DNA of 64,000 nucleotides from Aeromicrobium ginsengisoli (GTDB taxonomy: Bacteria > Actinomycetota > Actinomycetes > Propionibacteriales > Nocardioidaceae). The notes beneath the pieces were generated by a model. It searched no databases. It saw only the letters and a list, made by a program, of their open reading frames with translations, and had not been told where the DNA came from. Positions 17,020 to 28,422 of the stretch are shown piece after piece (the first letter of the stretch is position 1; each line of letters opens with the position of its first letter). The position numbers and the translations under genes were made by a program. The stretch is from positions 992,001-1,056,000 of the forward strand of contig NZ_SDPQ02000003.1 in the NCBI RefSeq assembly GCF_004134905.2, read 5' to 3'.

Positions 17020-18570
17020 ATGACTGAGAACATGACGGCGCCCGCGCTCCGTCTCTCGGGACTCACCAAGCGCTTCGCCGGGCAGCTGGCTCTGGATCAC
17101 GTCGATCTGGAGCTGGCGCCCGGCGAGGTGCGCGGCCTCGTCGGCGAGAACGGAGCCGGCAAGTCGACGCTGATCAAGATGCTCGCCGGGATCTACGTCC
17201 CGGACGACGGCGCCATCGAGGTCGACGGGCAGCAGCTGTCGCCGACCAGTGACCGGACGTCCATCGCGTTCGTCCACCAGGATCTCGGGCTGGTCGACGA
17301 GCTGACGATCGGCGAGAACATCGCCTTCGCATCGGGCTTCCCCCGGGCCAGCGGTCTCATCACCTGGAGCCAGGTGTGGGACCGGGCCGTCGAGGCCTAC
17401 GAGCGGATGAACCTCGTCCCACCGTCGCCGCGCCAGCTCGTCGGCCGGCTGTCTGCCGCCGAGAAGGCCCTGCTCGGCATCGTCCGCGCGTTGGCCAAGG
17501 ACGCCAAGGTCGCCGTGCTCGACGAGCCGACGGCATCGCTGCCCGCACCCGATGTCGCGTTCCTTCTCGACGCGCTGAGGTCCCTCAAGGCATCGGGCAC
17601 GGCGATCCTCTACGTCACGCACCGGCTCCAAGAGCTCTACGAGGTCGCCGACAGCGTCACGATCCTCCGCGGCGGTCAGCTGGTTGCCGCGGGACCCATG
17701 GCCGAGTTCGGCGTCGACCGCGTGGTCGAGGCGATGCTCGGCCGCAGCATCGACAGCGTCCCGGCAACGGGTCCGGCAGCGCTCGACGGGACCGAGATCC
17801 TCGGCGTGGACGGGCTGGCCGTAAGAGGAGCACCTCCCGTGTCGTTCTCGGTGCACGCAGGCGAGGTCGTCGGCATCATGGGGCTGCGCGGCGCCGGCCA
17901 GGAGGCCATCGGTCGCGCCATTGCCGGGGTCGACCCGACAGCGGCCGGGTCGGTGCGGCTCGACGGCAGGGCCGTCCACGAGTCCGGGATATCGGCACGC
18001 ATGCGCGCCGGCATCGCCCTCCTCCCCGCGGATCGTCAGCGTGAGTCGACGTTCCCGGGCATGTCGGTCGCGGAGAACCTGTTCCCGGGCCCCCGCAACC
18101 GGTCCAACGGCTCACGCTGGATCGGACGGCGCACCGAGTCGTCCCGCACCGTGGCCACGATCTCGGAGTTCGACGTACGCCCGGCGCTGGCTGACCTGCC
18201 GATCGACCAATTCAGCGGCGGCAACCAGCAGAAGGTCTGTGTCGCCCGGGTTCTCGGCCAGGACCAGCGCGTCGTGATCCTCGAGGAGCCGACGGCGGGT
18301 GTCGACGTGGGATCGAAGTTCGAGATCCACGCCTTCATCCGGGCGGCGGCTGCCGCCGGGACCGGGGTCGTCGTCATCTCCAGCGATGTCGAGGAGATCA
18401 CCCAGCTGTGCACCCGTGTCCTGGTCGTCGTCAATGGCGGCATCGACGCCGAGGCGACAGGTGACCAGATCTCCGAGGAGAACCTCATCGTCCTCGCATC
18501 ATCGGCGCCGGTCGTCGCTGGCGCGCATGCCGCAACCGAAAGGAAACCTTCCCATGTCCACGCAGACTGA
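17020..18570 (+). CDS. Sugar ABC transporter ATP-binding protein, duplicated (RbsA-type)
   Basis: 516 residues with two tandem ATPase halves. The first has a full Walker A GENGAGKST (about 46-54), signature region LSAAEKALLG and Walker B VAVLDEPTAS. The second half has a degenerate P-loop (GLRGAGQEAIG), normal for the RbsA/MglA group, but an intact FSGGNQQK signature and VVILEEPTAG. It energises the carbohydrate uptake class 2 importer. Its end overlaps the permease start by 17 nt. Confidence 0.93.
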   Translation: MTENMTAPALRLSGLTKRFAGQLALDHVDLELAPGEVRGLVGENGAGKSTLIKMLAGIYVPDDGAIEVDGQQLSPTSDRTSIAFVHQDLGLVDELTIGENIAFASGFPRASGLITWSQVWDRAVEAYERMNLVPPSPRQLVGRLSAAEKALLGIVRALAKDAKVAVLDEPTASLPAPDVAFLLDALRSLKASGTAILYVTHRLQELYEVADSVTILRGGQLVAAGPMAEFGVDRVVEAMLGRSIDSVPATGPAALDGTEILGVDGLAVRGAPPVSFSVHAGEVVGIMGLRGAGQEAIGRAIAGVDPTAAGSVRLDGRAVHESGISARMRAGIALLPADRQRESTFPGMSVAENLFPGPRNRSNGSRWIGRRTESSRTVATISEFDVRPALADLPIDQFSGGNQQKVCVARVLGQDQRVVILEEPTAGVDVGSKFEIHAFIRAAAAAGTGVVVISSDVEEITQLCTRVLVVVNGGIDAEATGDQISEENLIVLASSAPVVAGAHAATERKPSHVHAD

Positions 18571-19549
18571 GGCACGACCTCGGATCATCGTCAACGGCGA
18601 GATCGTCCAGCGCTACGCGCTGGTGCTGGCGTTCGTCCTTGTCCTGGTGGTGTTCTCCGCCCTGCGGCCGGACACCTACCTGAGCACCGGCAACGTCCAG
18701 AACCTGCTCACGGCGCAATCGGTGACGATGCTCCTCGCGTTCGCCGTCATGGTGCCGCTGGCGACGGGGGAGTTCGACCTCAGCGTCGGCTATCACGCCG
18801 GCATGGCGCAGGTCCTCATCATTGGGTTGCAGGAGAAGCACGACTGGTCCTGGCCCATCGCCGCCGCTGCGATCATCGTTGCCGGCTGTGTCGTCGGCCT
18901 GGTCAACGGTGTCCTGGTCACCAGATTCGGCATCAGCTCGTTCATCGCGACCCTGGGCTCAGGGATGGTGCTGTTCGGCATCACGAACTGGTTCACCAAC
19001 GGTCAGCAGATCGTCGGGACCAAGCTCTCCACGTCGTTCATCGACCTCACCGGGTCGATCGGATGGGTGCCGTACTTCGCGCTCCTCGTGGCGGCGGTCG
19101 GCATCGTGCTTCACATCTACTTCGAGCGTACGGTCGCTGGCCGGTCGTTGTTCGTCGTCGGTTCGTCGCGCCGCGCCGCCGAGCTCACGGGTGTCTCCGT
19201 GTCACGCACGGTCACGACGGCATTCGTGACCTCGGGAGCCATGGCAGCGCTCGGCGGCATCATCCTCGGCGCCAACCTGCGCACGGGCACGGCATCGGTC
19301 GGCCCGGAGTACCTGTTGCCGGCCTTCGCCGGCGCCATGTTGGGCGCCACCTCGATCAAGCCGGGCCGCTTCAACGTTGTCGGCACCGTCATTGCCGTCC
19401 TCACGCTGGCGTTCCTCTTCTCCGGCGTGCAGCAGCTCGGTGCGCCCTTCTTCGTCGAGTACTTCTTCAACGGCGGGATCCTCGTCCTCGCGGTCGGCCT
19501 GTCGGTGTACGCCGCCAAGCTCCACCGCGAGCGAGCCAGCCGTGTGTGA
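18554..19549 (+). CDS. Sugar ABC transporter permease (RbsC-type)
   Basis: 331 residues, start ATG 18554 preceded by GAAAGGAAA and overlapping the ATPase end. About nine to ten hydrophobic helices. The BPD_transp_2 family marks are visible: LATGEFDLSVGYHAGMAQVL in the early helices, the LVNGVLVTRFGISSFIATLGSG block, and GRSLFVVGSSRRAAELTGVSV, the coupling-helix region that contacts the ATPase. It forms the membrane channel of the importer. Monocistronic permease genes of this class work as homodimers. Confidence 0.92.
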   Translation: MSTQTEARPRIIVNGEIVQRYALVLAFVLVLVVFSALRPDTYLSTGNVQNLLTAQSVTMLLAFAVMVPLATGEFDLSVGYHAGMAQVLIIGLQEKHDWSWPIAAAAIIVAGCVVGLVNGVLVTRFGISSFIATLGSGMVLFGITNWFTNGQQIVGTKLSTSFIDLTGSIGWVPYFALLVAAVGIVLHIYFERTVAGRSLFVVGSSRRAAELTGVSVSRTVTTAFVTSGAMAALGGIILGANLRTGTASVGPEYLLPAFAGAMLGATSIKPGRFNVVGTVIAVLTLAFLFSGVQQLGAPFFVEYFFNGGILVLAVGLSVYAAKLHRERASRV

Positions 19550-19576
19550 CATCTTCCCCACCACTGAAAGGTCAAC

Positions 19577-20533
19577 ATGAACACCTCGCCACTTCGCGTG
19601 ACGGTCGTCGGATCCGGCTACATGGGCAAGGGCATCGCCCACACCCTGGCTCGCGGCGGCGCCGTCGTGACCCTGGCTGACCGAGAGCCGGACATCGCTG
19701 CTGCGGCGCTCGAGGCCATGATCGAGGACGTCCGGGTCGCCGAGGACCGGGGTCTCGTCCCCGCCGGTTCGGTCGACCAGGTCCGGGCCGGTTCGACAGC
19801 AGGCGCATCGATCGAGGCTGCCGTCGCCGGGGCGGATCTCGTCGTCGAGGCGGTGTTCGAGGACATCGCCGTCAAGCACGCGGTCCTCAAGGTCATCGAG
19901 GAGGCGACCGGTGATGACACCGTCATCACGACGAACACGTCGGCGATCCCGGTCTCGGACCTCGCCGCCGTGCTGCGCCGCCCGCAACGGTTCTTCGGGG
20001 TGCACTGGTTCAATCCGGCGCCGTACCTTCCGGCGATCGAGGTGATCCTGGGCAGCGAGTCCGACGAATCGCTGCTAGCGCCCGTCACGGAGCTGCTCGT
20101 CGCCTCTGGAAAGGCGCCGGTCGTCGTGGCCGACACCCCGGGCTTCATCTGCAACCGACTGCAGTTCGCGTTGTTCAAGGAGGCGGCGCTGATGGTCGAG
20201 GAGGGGACCGCGACGGCTGAACGGATCGATGGTGTGGTCCGCTCGTCGTTCGGATTCCGGCTGCCATTCTTCGGGCCCTTCGCGATCGCCGACATGGCCG
20301 GTCTCGACGTCTACGCCAACTCGTACACCACGCTCGAGGCTCAGCTGGGGCCACGGTTCACCTGCCCGCCGTCGCTCCGGTCTCGGGTCGACACCGGCGA
20401 TCTCGGGATCAAGACCGGAGGTGGCTACCTCGGCCTGACCGCTGAGGAGTCCGCCGCCATGACGGAGCGTCGCGACCGTTCGTACGTCGCACTCGCGACG
20501 CTGCGTGATTCACTCGAGTCGTCAGACGACTGA
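19577..20533 (+). CDS. 3-hydroxyacyl-CoA-dehydrogenase-type NAD-dependent 3-hydroxyacid dehydrogenase
   Basis: 318 residues. The N-terminal Rossmann domain has VVGSGYMGKGIAHTLA; the catalytic histidine lies in FFGVHWFNPAP and is followed by the small helical C-terminal domain (DTPGFICNRLQFALFKEA). This fold includes 3-hydroxybutyryl-CoA dehydrogenase and also L-gulonate 3-dehydrogenase, which oxidises C3 of a sugar acid. In this operon, beside a tetronate-type kinase and decarboxylase, oxidation of a free sugar acid at C3 is more likely than fatty-acid oxidation. Ribosome site GAAAGG precedes the ATG; the FadR gene starts 24 bp after its stop. Confidence 0.85.
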   Translation: MNTSPLRVTVVGSGYMGKGIAHTLARGGAVVTLADREPDIAAAALEAMIEDVRVAEDRGLVPAGSVDQVRAGSTAGASIEAAVAGADLVVEAVFEDIAVKHAVLKVIEEATGDDTVITTNTSAIPVSDLAAVLRRPQRFFGVHWFNPAPYLPAIEVILGSESDESLLAPVTELLVASGKAPVVVADTPGFICNRLQFALFKEAALMVEEGTATAERIDGVVRSSFGFRLPFFGPFAIADMAGLDVYANSYTTLEAQLGPRFTCPPSLRSRVDTGDLGIKTGGGYLGLTAEESAAMTERRDRSYVALATLRDSLESSDD

Positions 20534-20557
20534 CACAACCACCGAAGGAGGTCGGCG

Positions 20558-21355
20558 ATGGGTCGCCCACCGAAGAACCCGCAGCCGCAACCAGAGCTGC
20601 GGCCTATCGACATCGATCGATCTTCGGTGTCGCAGGAGGTCATCAAGGCGCTCACGCAGTCGTTCTTCTCCGGAGGACTGCTGCCGGGCCATCGGCTGCC
20701 GTCAGAGCGACAGCTGAGTGAGTCGCTGGGCGTGAGCCGCTCGGCGGTACGTGATGCGATCCAGTCCCTCGGGCTGCTCGGCATCCTCGACATCCGGCAG
20801 GGTGACGGCACCTACTTGCGTGGCACCGGATCGAACTTCCTACCGGCTGTCATCGAATGGGGCCTGTTCCTGGGCGAGAAGCGGCTGTTCGACCTCGTCG
20901 AGGCCCGGCAGCAGCTCGAGATCATCCTCGCCGGGTTCGCCGCCACCCGGCGGACGCAGGAGGAAGTCGACCGGCTCGCCGAGCTGATCGAGCTCATGCG
21001 GGACCCCGACATCTCGTCAGAGGCCTTCATCGAGGCCGACATCGAGTTCCACTTCATGATCGCCGAGGTGGCGCGCAACGGTGCGCTCCGCGACGTCCTC
21101 ACCAGCATCACGGGACTGCTCCGGGCGTGGATGGCCCGATCGATCAGTGCTGCGGGTGAGACCAGGTCGTCCTTTCAGGAGCACGAGGTGGTGTTCGAGG
21201 CGATCCGCGACAAGGACTCCCGTGGCGCTCGAGCGGCGATGCGCCGCCACCTCAGCCAGGCCGAGCGGCGCCTGAGAACCACCCTCAAGGACGACCCCAG
21301 CACGTACGTCGTGCAGTCGGGACGGGCCGGCAACGACTCGAAGGAGCAGCAATGA
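20558..21355 (+). CDS. FadR/FCD-subfamily GntR transcription regulator
   Basis: 265 residues with a strong AAGGAGG ribosome site. N-terminal winged HTH: LPSERQLSESLGVSRSAVRDAIQSLGLLG followed by the wing RQGDGTYL. The C-terminal FCD all-helical domain includes ADIEFHFMIAE and a distal MRRHLSQAE, supplying Asp/His residues that usually bind a metal and a carboxylate effector. This fits sensing of a sugar acid intermediate. The candidate operator is the palindrome at 15709-15722 ahead of the operon. It overlaps the cyclase gene by 4 nt (ATGA). Confidence 0.92.
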   Translation: MGRPPKNPQPQPELRPIDIDRSSVSQEVIKALTQSFFSGGLLPGHRLPSERQLSESLGVSRSAVRDAIQSLGLLGILDIRQGDGTYLRGTGSNFLPAVIEWGLFLGEKRLFDLVEARQQLEIILAGFAATRRTQEEVDRLAELIELMRDPDISSEAFIEADIEFHFMIAEVARNGALRDVLTSITGLLRAWMARSISAAGETRSSFQEHEVVFEAIRDKDSRGARAAMRRHLSQAERRLRTTLKDDPSTYVVQSGRAGNDSKEQQ

Positions 21356-22293
21356 GCGACGACCGGGCGTGGGACTCCACGCGCCGGGGGACCCTCCCCG
21401 GAGTCAGCTACCTCGACTCCGAACTGGGTCGGGTGGCCGACCTCAGCTCGAGTCAGGTCGCGTCAGCTCTCCAGCTCGGGACCGGAGGCACGGTGTACGA
21501 CCTGGACTCCGGGCGCTGGCCCGGCATGCCCCTGTTCGCCGGACACCCGGCATTTCAGGTGCTCCGTTACCGGACGGCACACGGCCAGGACCTCGCGGGT
21601 GACATGGATGAGTGGCGCGGGCGCAACGACGTGCACATGGGCTTCACCACGGAGCTGATGTCCGGAACCATGCACACGGGGACCCACCTCGACGCCCTGT
21701 GCCACACGACGTGCGGCGACGACAACGAGTGGTTCGGCGGGTTCACCTCCGACGCCGAGCTGACCGACTTCGGCCCGCGCCGCGCCGAGGCCTCCTCGAT
21801 CGCGCCGATCATCACGCGCGGTGTCCTGGCGGACATGACTCGGTCGCACGGCGGTCAACCGCTTCCCGCCGGACACGTGATCGGGTGGGACGAGTTCTCC
21901 GCCGTGCTCGAGGCGAGCGGGACCACGATCCGCGAGGGCGACGCCGTCCTGGTCAACACCGGATACCTCCAGATCTGGACCCAGGACCCGTCGGTCGTCA
22001 GTCGGCACAAGGGTGCCGGGATCGGCATCGACGTCGCCGACCGACTGGCCGACCTGGGCGTCGTCCTCGTGGGCTCCGACACCGAGACGGTCGAGGCCGA
22101 CCCCTCGCCCGATCCGGTCAACCCGCACCCTGTGCACATCCGGCTCATGATCGAGCAGGGCATCCATCTCCTCGAGCTCGCCTGGCTGGGCGACCTGGCG
22201 CGCGACGGTGTCACGGAGTTCCTCTTCATCTGCCTGCCGCTTCGCGTCCGCGGAGCGACCGGAAGCATGGTGCGTCCCGTTGCCATCGTCTGA
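21352..22293 (+). CDS. Cyclase-family metal-dependent hydrolase (kynurenine formamidase-like)
   Basis: 313 residues. The PF04199 metal motif H-x-G-T-H-x-D-x3-H is present as MHTGTHLDALCH, with the early block TVYDLDSGRWPGMPLF and a late VGSDTETVEA. Family members hydrolyse formamides, cyclic imides or lactones using zinc or manganese. Within an acid-sugar operon a lactonase or ring-opening step is a reasonable guess, or an isomerase replacing OtnI, which is absent. Translationally coupled to the regulator gene upstream. Confidence 0.85.
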   Translation: MSDDRAWDSTRRGTLPGVSYLDSELGRVADLSSSQVASALQLGTGGTVYDLDSGRWPGMPLFAGHPAFQVLRYRTAHGQDLAGDMDEWRGRNDVHMGFTTELMSGTMHTGTHLDALCHTTCGDDNEWFGGFTSDAELTDFGPRRAEASSIAPIITRGVLADMTRSHGGQPLPAGHVIGWDEFSAVLEASGTTIREGDAVLVNTGYLQIWTQDPSVVSRHKGAGIGIDVADRLADLGVVLVGSDTETVEADPSPDPVNPHPVHIRLMIEQGIHLLELAWLGDLARDGVTEFLFICLPLRVRGATGSMVRPVAIV

Positions 22294-23551
22294 CCGCAGC
22301 TCGCAGCACCCATGGCTCGGCATCGTCGCCGACGACATCACCGGGGCGACCGATGTCGCGGCGTACGTCACACGCACCGGCTCGGCCACGATTCAGTTCT
22401 TCGGGGTCCCCGAAGGACTCACGAGCGTCGACGCCGATTGCGTCGTGGTCGCCCTCAAGACGCGAAGTGTGCCCGCCGACGAGGCGGTCAAGCAGTCGCT
22501 GGAGGCGGCGCGTTGGCTCGAGCGACTCGGGGTCGAGCACGTCTACTTCAAGTACTGCTCCACGTTCGACTCGACGCCGGCCGGCAACATCGGGCCCGTG
22601 GCAGATGCCCTTGCCGCCGAACGCGGGGCGTCCCGCGTGGTGATCGCGCCGAGTGCGCCTGAGAACGGGCGAACGGTCTATCAGAGCCGCCTCTTCGTCC
22701 ATGACCAGCTCTTGGAGGAATCGCCGCTCAAGGACCACCCGCTCAATCCGATGCACAAGTCGGACCTTCGGGTTCTGATGGCCGAGCAGTCAGCCACCCC
22801 GGTTGAGGCGGTGCCGCTGGCAGTCGTCGCACAGGGTGCTGACGCCGTACGCCGGACCGTTGGCGCGTTCGAGGGTCCCCTCGTACACGTCGTCGCGGAC
22901 GCTGTCTCGGATGCCGACCTCGACGTCTGGGCAGGCGTTGCGCTCGAACAGCCACTGTCGACCGGCTCGGCAGGACTGGCCGCCGCGATGGCCAGGGCCC
23001 ACTCGGGTTCGAGCAGGTCCGACCTGTCCGTGCCGCTGCCGTCCGGTCCCGTCGGGTTCTTGTCGGGCAGCGCCTCGGCCGCGACCCGGGGCCAGGTCCA
23101 CCACTTCCTCGAGAGGCATGCGGGTCTCTACGTGGACGCCAAGGCGCTGGCAACCGGCGAACAGCGCATCGGCGACATCGAGCGTTACCTCGACGAGGCG
23201 CTGGCGAAGGCCGATCCGCCTCTCGTCTACTCGACGACCAGCCTTCACGAGCTCACCGCCATCCAGCGAGACCTCGGCCCCGCGACGGCGGCGCATCTCG
23301 TCGAGACGGCGATGGCCGAGACCGCGCGGGCGATGGTTGCCCGTGGCATCCGCCGGGTCGTGGTGGCCGGAGGGGAGACGTCGGGTGCCGTCGTCCAGGC
23401 CCTCGGACCGGCCGGCATCTGGATCGGTCCCGAGGTGGCACCCGGCGTCCCGTGGACCGTCACGACCGACGACGACCCGATCGCGCTGCTGCTGAAGTCC
23501 GGCAACTTCGGGACTGAGGAGTTCTTCACGATCGCGGAGGCTTGGGCATGA
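22280..23551 (+). CDS. DUF1537 four-carbon acid sugar kinase (OtnK-like)
   Basis: 423 residues if TTG 22280 is used; no ATG or GTG lies in frame near the conserved N-terminus, and the start overlaps the cyclase end by 14 nt. The family N-terminal signature WLGIVADDITGATDVAAYV is followed by YFKYCSTFDSTPAGNIGP. The C-terminal nucleotide-binding domain has VVVAGGETSGAVVQALG and later DDDPIALLLKSGNFG. DUF1537 kinases phosphorylate 3-oxo-tetronates or related keto-acid sugars at the terminal hydroxyl. Its partner decarboxylase is encoded next, with a 4-nt overlap. Confidence 0.88.
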   Translation: MPSSDRSSQHPWLGIVADDITGATDVAAYVTRTGSATIQFFGVPEGLTSVDADCVVVALKTRSVPADEAVKQSLEAARWLERLGVEHVYFKYCSTFDSTPAGNIGPVADALAAERGASRVVIAPSAPENGRTVYQSRLFVHDQLLEESPLKDHPLNPMHKSDLRVLMAEQSATPVEAVPLAVVAQGADAVRRTVGAFEGPLVHVVADAVSDADLDVWAGVALEQPLSTGSAGLAAAMARAHSGSSRSDLSVPLPSGPVGFLSGSASAATRGQVHHFLERHAGLYVDAKALATGEQRIGDIERYLDEALAKADPPLVYSTTSLHELTAIQRDLGPATAAHLVETAMAETARAMVARGIRRVVVAGGETSGAVVQALGPAGIWIGPEVAPGVPWTVTTDDDPIALLLKSGNFGTEEFFTIAEAWA

Positions 23552-24197
23552 GCTCCGTGCTGGTCGATGCCGGCGCCGCGATCGTGACGGCCGGCGCGGA
23601 TCTCTCGCGAGCGGGACTGTCACCGGGAACCACCGGCAACGTCAGTGTCCGGGTCGGCGAGCACGTCGTCTGCACACCGACGGGCGCCGACCTCGGTGCA
23701 CTGGACCCGAGCAACCTGAGCGTCATCGCCGCCGACGGTTCGCACGTCTCCGGGCCGCGCGCGACGAAGGAGACCTTCATGCACCTCGCGATGTATGCGG
23801 CGGATCCCGGTGTCGGTGCGATCGTGCACACGCACGCGACCCGCGCGACGGCCGTCTCGTGCCTCGCCGGTCTCGATCCGGTGGATGCGATCGTGCCGCT
23901 CACGCCGTACCTGACGATGAAGGCCGGTCCCATCGCCGTGGTCGACTACCGGGCGCCGGGTGACCGCGACATCGCGCCGCTCATCGCGGATGCGTCACGT
24001 GCGGGTCACCGCGGCATCCTGCTCGCCAACCACGGCACCCTGGTCGGTGGCGCAACCGTCGGCGACGCCGTGACGGCCACGATCGAGCTCGAGCAGGCAG
24101 CCGCCATCATGCTGTTGACCGCCGGCCGGGAGGTCCGCCGCCTCACCGACGACGAGGTGGCGGACCTCCGCGACCGATATCCGTACCGGCAGACCGG

Positions 24198-24201
<4 letters not shown>
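23548..24201 (+). CDS. Class II aldolase/adducin family protein (OtnC-like decarboxylase)
   Basis: 217 residues, ATG 23548 overlapping the kinase stop. The metal ligands are H-x-H in IVHTHATRATAV and a later His in ILLANHGTLVGG; an acidic residue in KETFMHLAMY is the likely catalytic base. The family covers L-fuculose-phosphate aldolases and 3-oxo-tetronate-4-phosphate decarboxylase (OtnC), which partners DUF1537 kinases. It would remove CO2 from the phosphorylated 3-oxo acid to give a ketose or triose phosphate. Last gene of the operon; its stop shares CTAG with the convergent acs stop. Confidence 0.88.
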
Positions 24202-26156
<1,955 letters not shown>

Positions 26157-26187
26157 GGTTGCTCCTCGTCCGGGGTTCTAGTTCGAT

Positions 26188-26203
26188 TGTGGCGCAGCCC
26201 ACA
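26188..26203. promoter_or_regulatory. Candidate Crp/GlxR site upstream of acs
   Basis: Symmetric TGTGG-CGCAGC-CCACA, 32-47 bp upstream of the acs GTG. It differs from the TGTGA-N6-TCACA consensus by one symmetrical base pair. A TAGAAC hexamer (minus strand, 26175-26180) would be the -10, placing the site over the -35 region. Confidence 0.5.
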
Positions 26204-26218
26204 AGATGCCGCGCAGGG

Positions 26219-26366
26219 GGTTGCGCCTGAGTTGCGGCGCGCGGCTTCGCCGCTCCCGCTGCTCGTGCCTCGCAGCGGCCGGGCTCCGCCCGGGCGCCCT
26301 GCCTCGCTTCGCTCGGCCGATGGTTGCGAACGGAGCGAGGCAGGCACCTGGGCGAAGCCGCGGGCC
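26219..26366. repeat. Hairpin-rich intergenic region between actP and acs
   Basis: Contains several G/C-rich inverted repeats: GCGGC-TTC-GCCGC near 26231, GGGCTCCGCCCGGG-type dyads near 26280, and a longer one with arms 26299-26311 (CTGCCTCGCTTCG) and 26331-26343 (CGGAGCGAGGCAG) pairing at 12 of 13. It begins 62 bp upstream of the acs start and runs up to the actP stop, so it could terminate or attenuate read-through from the permease gene. No reading frame of interest. Confidence 0.65.
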
Positions 26367-28025
26367 CTACTGGATGGCGCCGGCGCCAGTCATCGCACGT
26401 ACGTCGAGCTCGGTGTAGTGCTCCTCCGCGTCGCGATCCTTGGCCAGCATCGTGCCGATGAACCCACACAGGAAGCCGATCGGGATCGAGACGATGCCCG
26501 GGTTCTCGAGCGGGAACCAGCTGATGTCGATGCTGGTCGGCAGCAGCGAGAGGTTCTTGCCCGTGGGGTCCTCACCCTTGCCGGAGACGACCGGCGAGAA
26601 GATCACCAGTCCCACCGACGAGATGAGGCCGCCATAGATGCTCCACACTGCTCCGCTGGTGTTGAACCGCTTCCAGAACAGGTTGTAGAGCAGCGCCGGC
26701 AGGTTGGCCGATGCCGCGACGGCGAACGCCAACGCCACCAGGAAGGCGATGTTGAGCTTCTGCGCCGGGATGGCCAACAGGATTGCGATGCCGCCGATCA
26801 CGAAGGCCGCGATCTTGGCGGTCGCCACCTCCTGCTTCTCGGTGACCTCGCCACGCTTCCACACCTGCGCGTAGAGGTCGTGCGCGACGGACGACGCCGA
26901 GGTCAGCGTCAGGCCGGCGACCACGGCGAGGATCGTCGCGAACGCGACCGCCGAGATGATCGCCAGCAGGACCGCGCCTCCCGTCGATCCGGATCCTCCA
27001 CCGACGGCTTCTGCGAGCAGTGGTGAGGCCAGGTTGCCGCCGGAGGCCGCGATCTGTTCCTTCTCGTCGCCCTTGACCAGCGCCGCGGCACCGAAGCCGA
27101 GGACCAGGGTCATGAGGTAGAACGAGCCGATCAGCCCGATGGCCCACAGCACCGACTTGCGGGCCTGTCTGGCCGTCGGGACGGTGTAGAAGCGGATCAG
27201 GATGTGCGGCAGACCGGCGGTGCCGAGCACGAGGGCCAGGCCCAGCGAGATGAAGTCGATCTTGCTGGTGGTCGTGACGCCGTACTTGAGACCGGGCTCG
27301 AGGAATGCCGAACCCTTGCCGCTGTTCTCGGCCGCGGTGCCGAGCATGTCGCTAATGTTGAAGTCGAACTTCGCCAGCACCAGCACCGTGATGAGGATCG
27401 TGCCGGCCATCAGCAAGACGGCCTTGACGATCTGCACCCAGGTGGTGCCCTTCATGCCGCCGACCGTGACGTAGAAGATCATCAGCGCACCGACGCCGAC
27501 GATCGTCAGGTTCTTGGTGAGGCCCTCGTTCTCGACGCCCAGCAGCAGCGCCACGAGAGCGCCGGCGCCGACCATCTGCGCGAGCAGGTAGAAGATCGAC
27601 ACGACGACGGTCGACGTCGCCGCCGCCGTGCGTACGGGCCGTTGCCGCATGCGGAACGCCAGCTGGTCGGCCATCGTGAACCGCCCGGAGTTGCGCAACA
27701 GCTCGGCGACCAGCAGCAGGGCGACGAGCCAGGCGACCAGGAAGCCGATCGAGTAGAGGAAGCCGTCGTAGCCGGCCAGCGCGATCGCGCCCGAGATGCC
27801 GAGGAACGACGCTGCCGACATGTAGTCACCGGCGACCGCGAAGCCGTTCTGGGCACCCGAGAAGCTGCGACCGCCGGCGTAATAGTCGGCGGCGGTCTTG
27901 GTGTTGCGGCTCGCCCAGAACGTGATGGCGACCGTGATCAGGACGACCAGGATGAACAGGGAGCCGGTGAGGGCCTGGTGGTCGTTGTCCTCGGCGGCGC
28001 GCAGGAGTGTGGCCGTGGTGCTCAT
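26367..28025 (-). CDS. actP: Cation/acetate symporter (SSS family)
   Basis: 552 residues with about 13-14 membrane helices. Solute:sodium symporter marks include DYYAGGRSFSGAQNGFAVAGDYMSAASFLG near the N-terminus, LAQMVGAGALVALLLG, and GLPHILIRFYTVPTARQARKS. This subgroup (ActP) imports acetate and other short monocarboxylates, feeding acs next door. It overlaps the upstream DUF485 gene by 4 nt (ATGA), the classic yjcH-actP arrangement. Confidence 0.95.
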   Translation of the reverse strand: MSTTATLLRAAEDNDHQALTGSLFILVVLITVAITFWASRNTKTAADYYAGGRSFSGAQNGFAVAGDYMSAASFLGISGAIALAGYDGFLYSIGFLVAWLVALLLVAELLRNSGRFTMADQLAFRMRQRPVRTAAATSTVVVSIFYLLAQMVGAGALVALLLGVENEGLTKNLTIVGVGALMIFYVTVGGMKGTTWVQIVKAVLLMAGTILITVLVLAKFDFNISDMLGTAAENSGKGSAFLEPGLKYGVTTTSKIDFISLGLALVLGTAGLPHILIRFYTVPTARQARKSVLWAIGLIGSFYLMTLVLGFGAAALVKGDEKEQIAASGGNLASPLLAEAVGGGSGSTGGAVLLAIISAVAFATILAVVAGLTLTSASSVAHDLYAQVWKRGEVTEKQEVATAKIAAFVIGGIAILLAIPAQKLNIAFLVALAFAVAASANLPALLYNLFWKRFNTSGAVWSIYGGLISSVGLVIFSPVVSGKGEDPTGKNLSLLPTSIDISWFPLENPGIVSIPIGFLCGFIGTMLAKDRDAEEHYTELDVRAMTGAGAIQ

Positions 28026-28360
28026 CGCTTGATCTCCTCGTCGTACTCAGCGCGGAGGCGGTCCGCGATCGGGTCCATGCGGCGCGCGGCGAACCGGGCG
28101 TACCAGATCGCGATGGCGAACGTCGAGACGAACTGCAGCAGGCCGAAGATCAGCGCGACGTTGATGTTGCCGGCGACCTTGTGCGCCATGAAGTCGCCCG
28201 CATAGTTCGACATGAGGACGTACAGCAGGTACCAGGTCATGAACGCAACGGTCAGCGGTACGACGAACCGAAGATAGGAGCGCTTCAGCTCAGCGAACTC
28301 GTCCGTCGCATGGATGCGTTGATAGGCCGCGTGGGCCTCGGGCGGGATTCTCTCGGCCAC
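28022..28360 (-). CDS. DUF485 membrane protein (YjcH-like, actP partner)
   Basis: 112 residues from GTG 28360; a GTG nine bases earlier is also in frame, but GGAAGAGG is better spaced for 28360. Two membrane helices (about 40-60 and 78-100) are flanked by charged ends: FAELKRSYLRFVVPLTVAFM and ARFAARRMDPIADRLRAEYD. DUF485 proteins are encoded directly ahead of acetate/monocarboxylate SSS symporters and probably assist or modulate them. Its leader contains a near-consensus Crp site. Confidence 0.9.
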   Translation of the reverse strand: MAERIPPEAHAAYQRIHATDEFAELKRSYLRFVVPLTVAFMTWYLLYVLMSNYAGDFMAHKVAGNINVALIFGLLQFVSTFAIAIWYARFAARRMDPIADRLRAEYDEEIKR

Positions 28361-28422
28361 CGGGATCACCTCTTCCGTGAAGGCAGGACGGCACGGGTGC
28401 GTGTCGCCGCTCTGAACCTAGG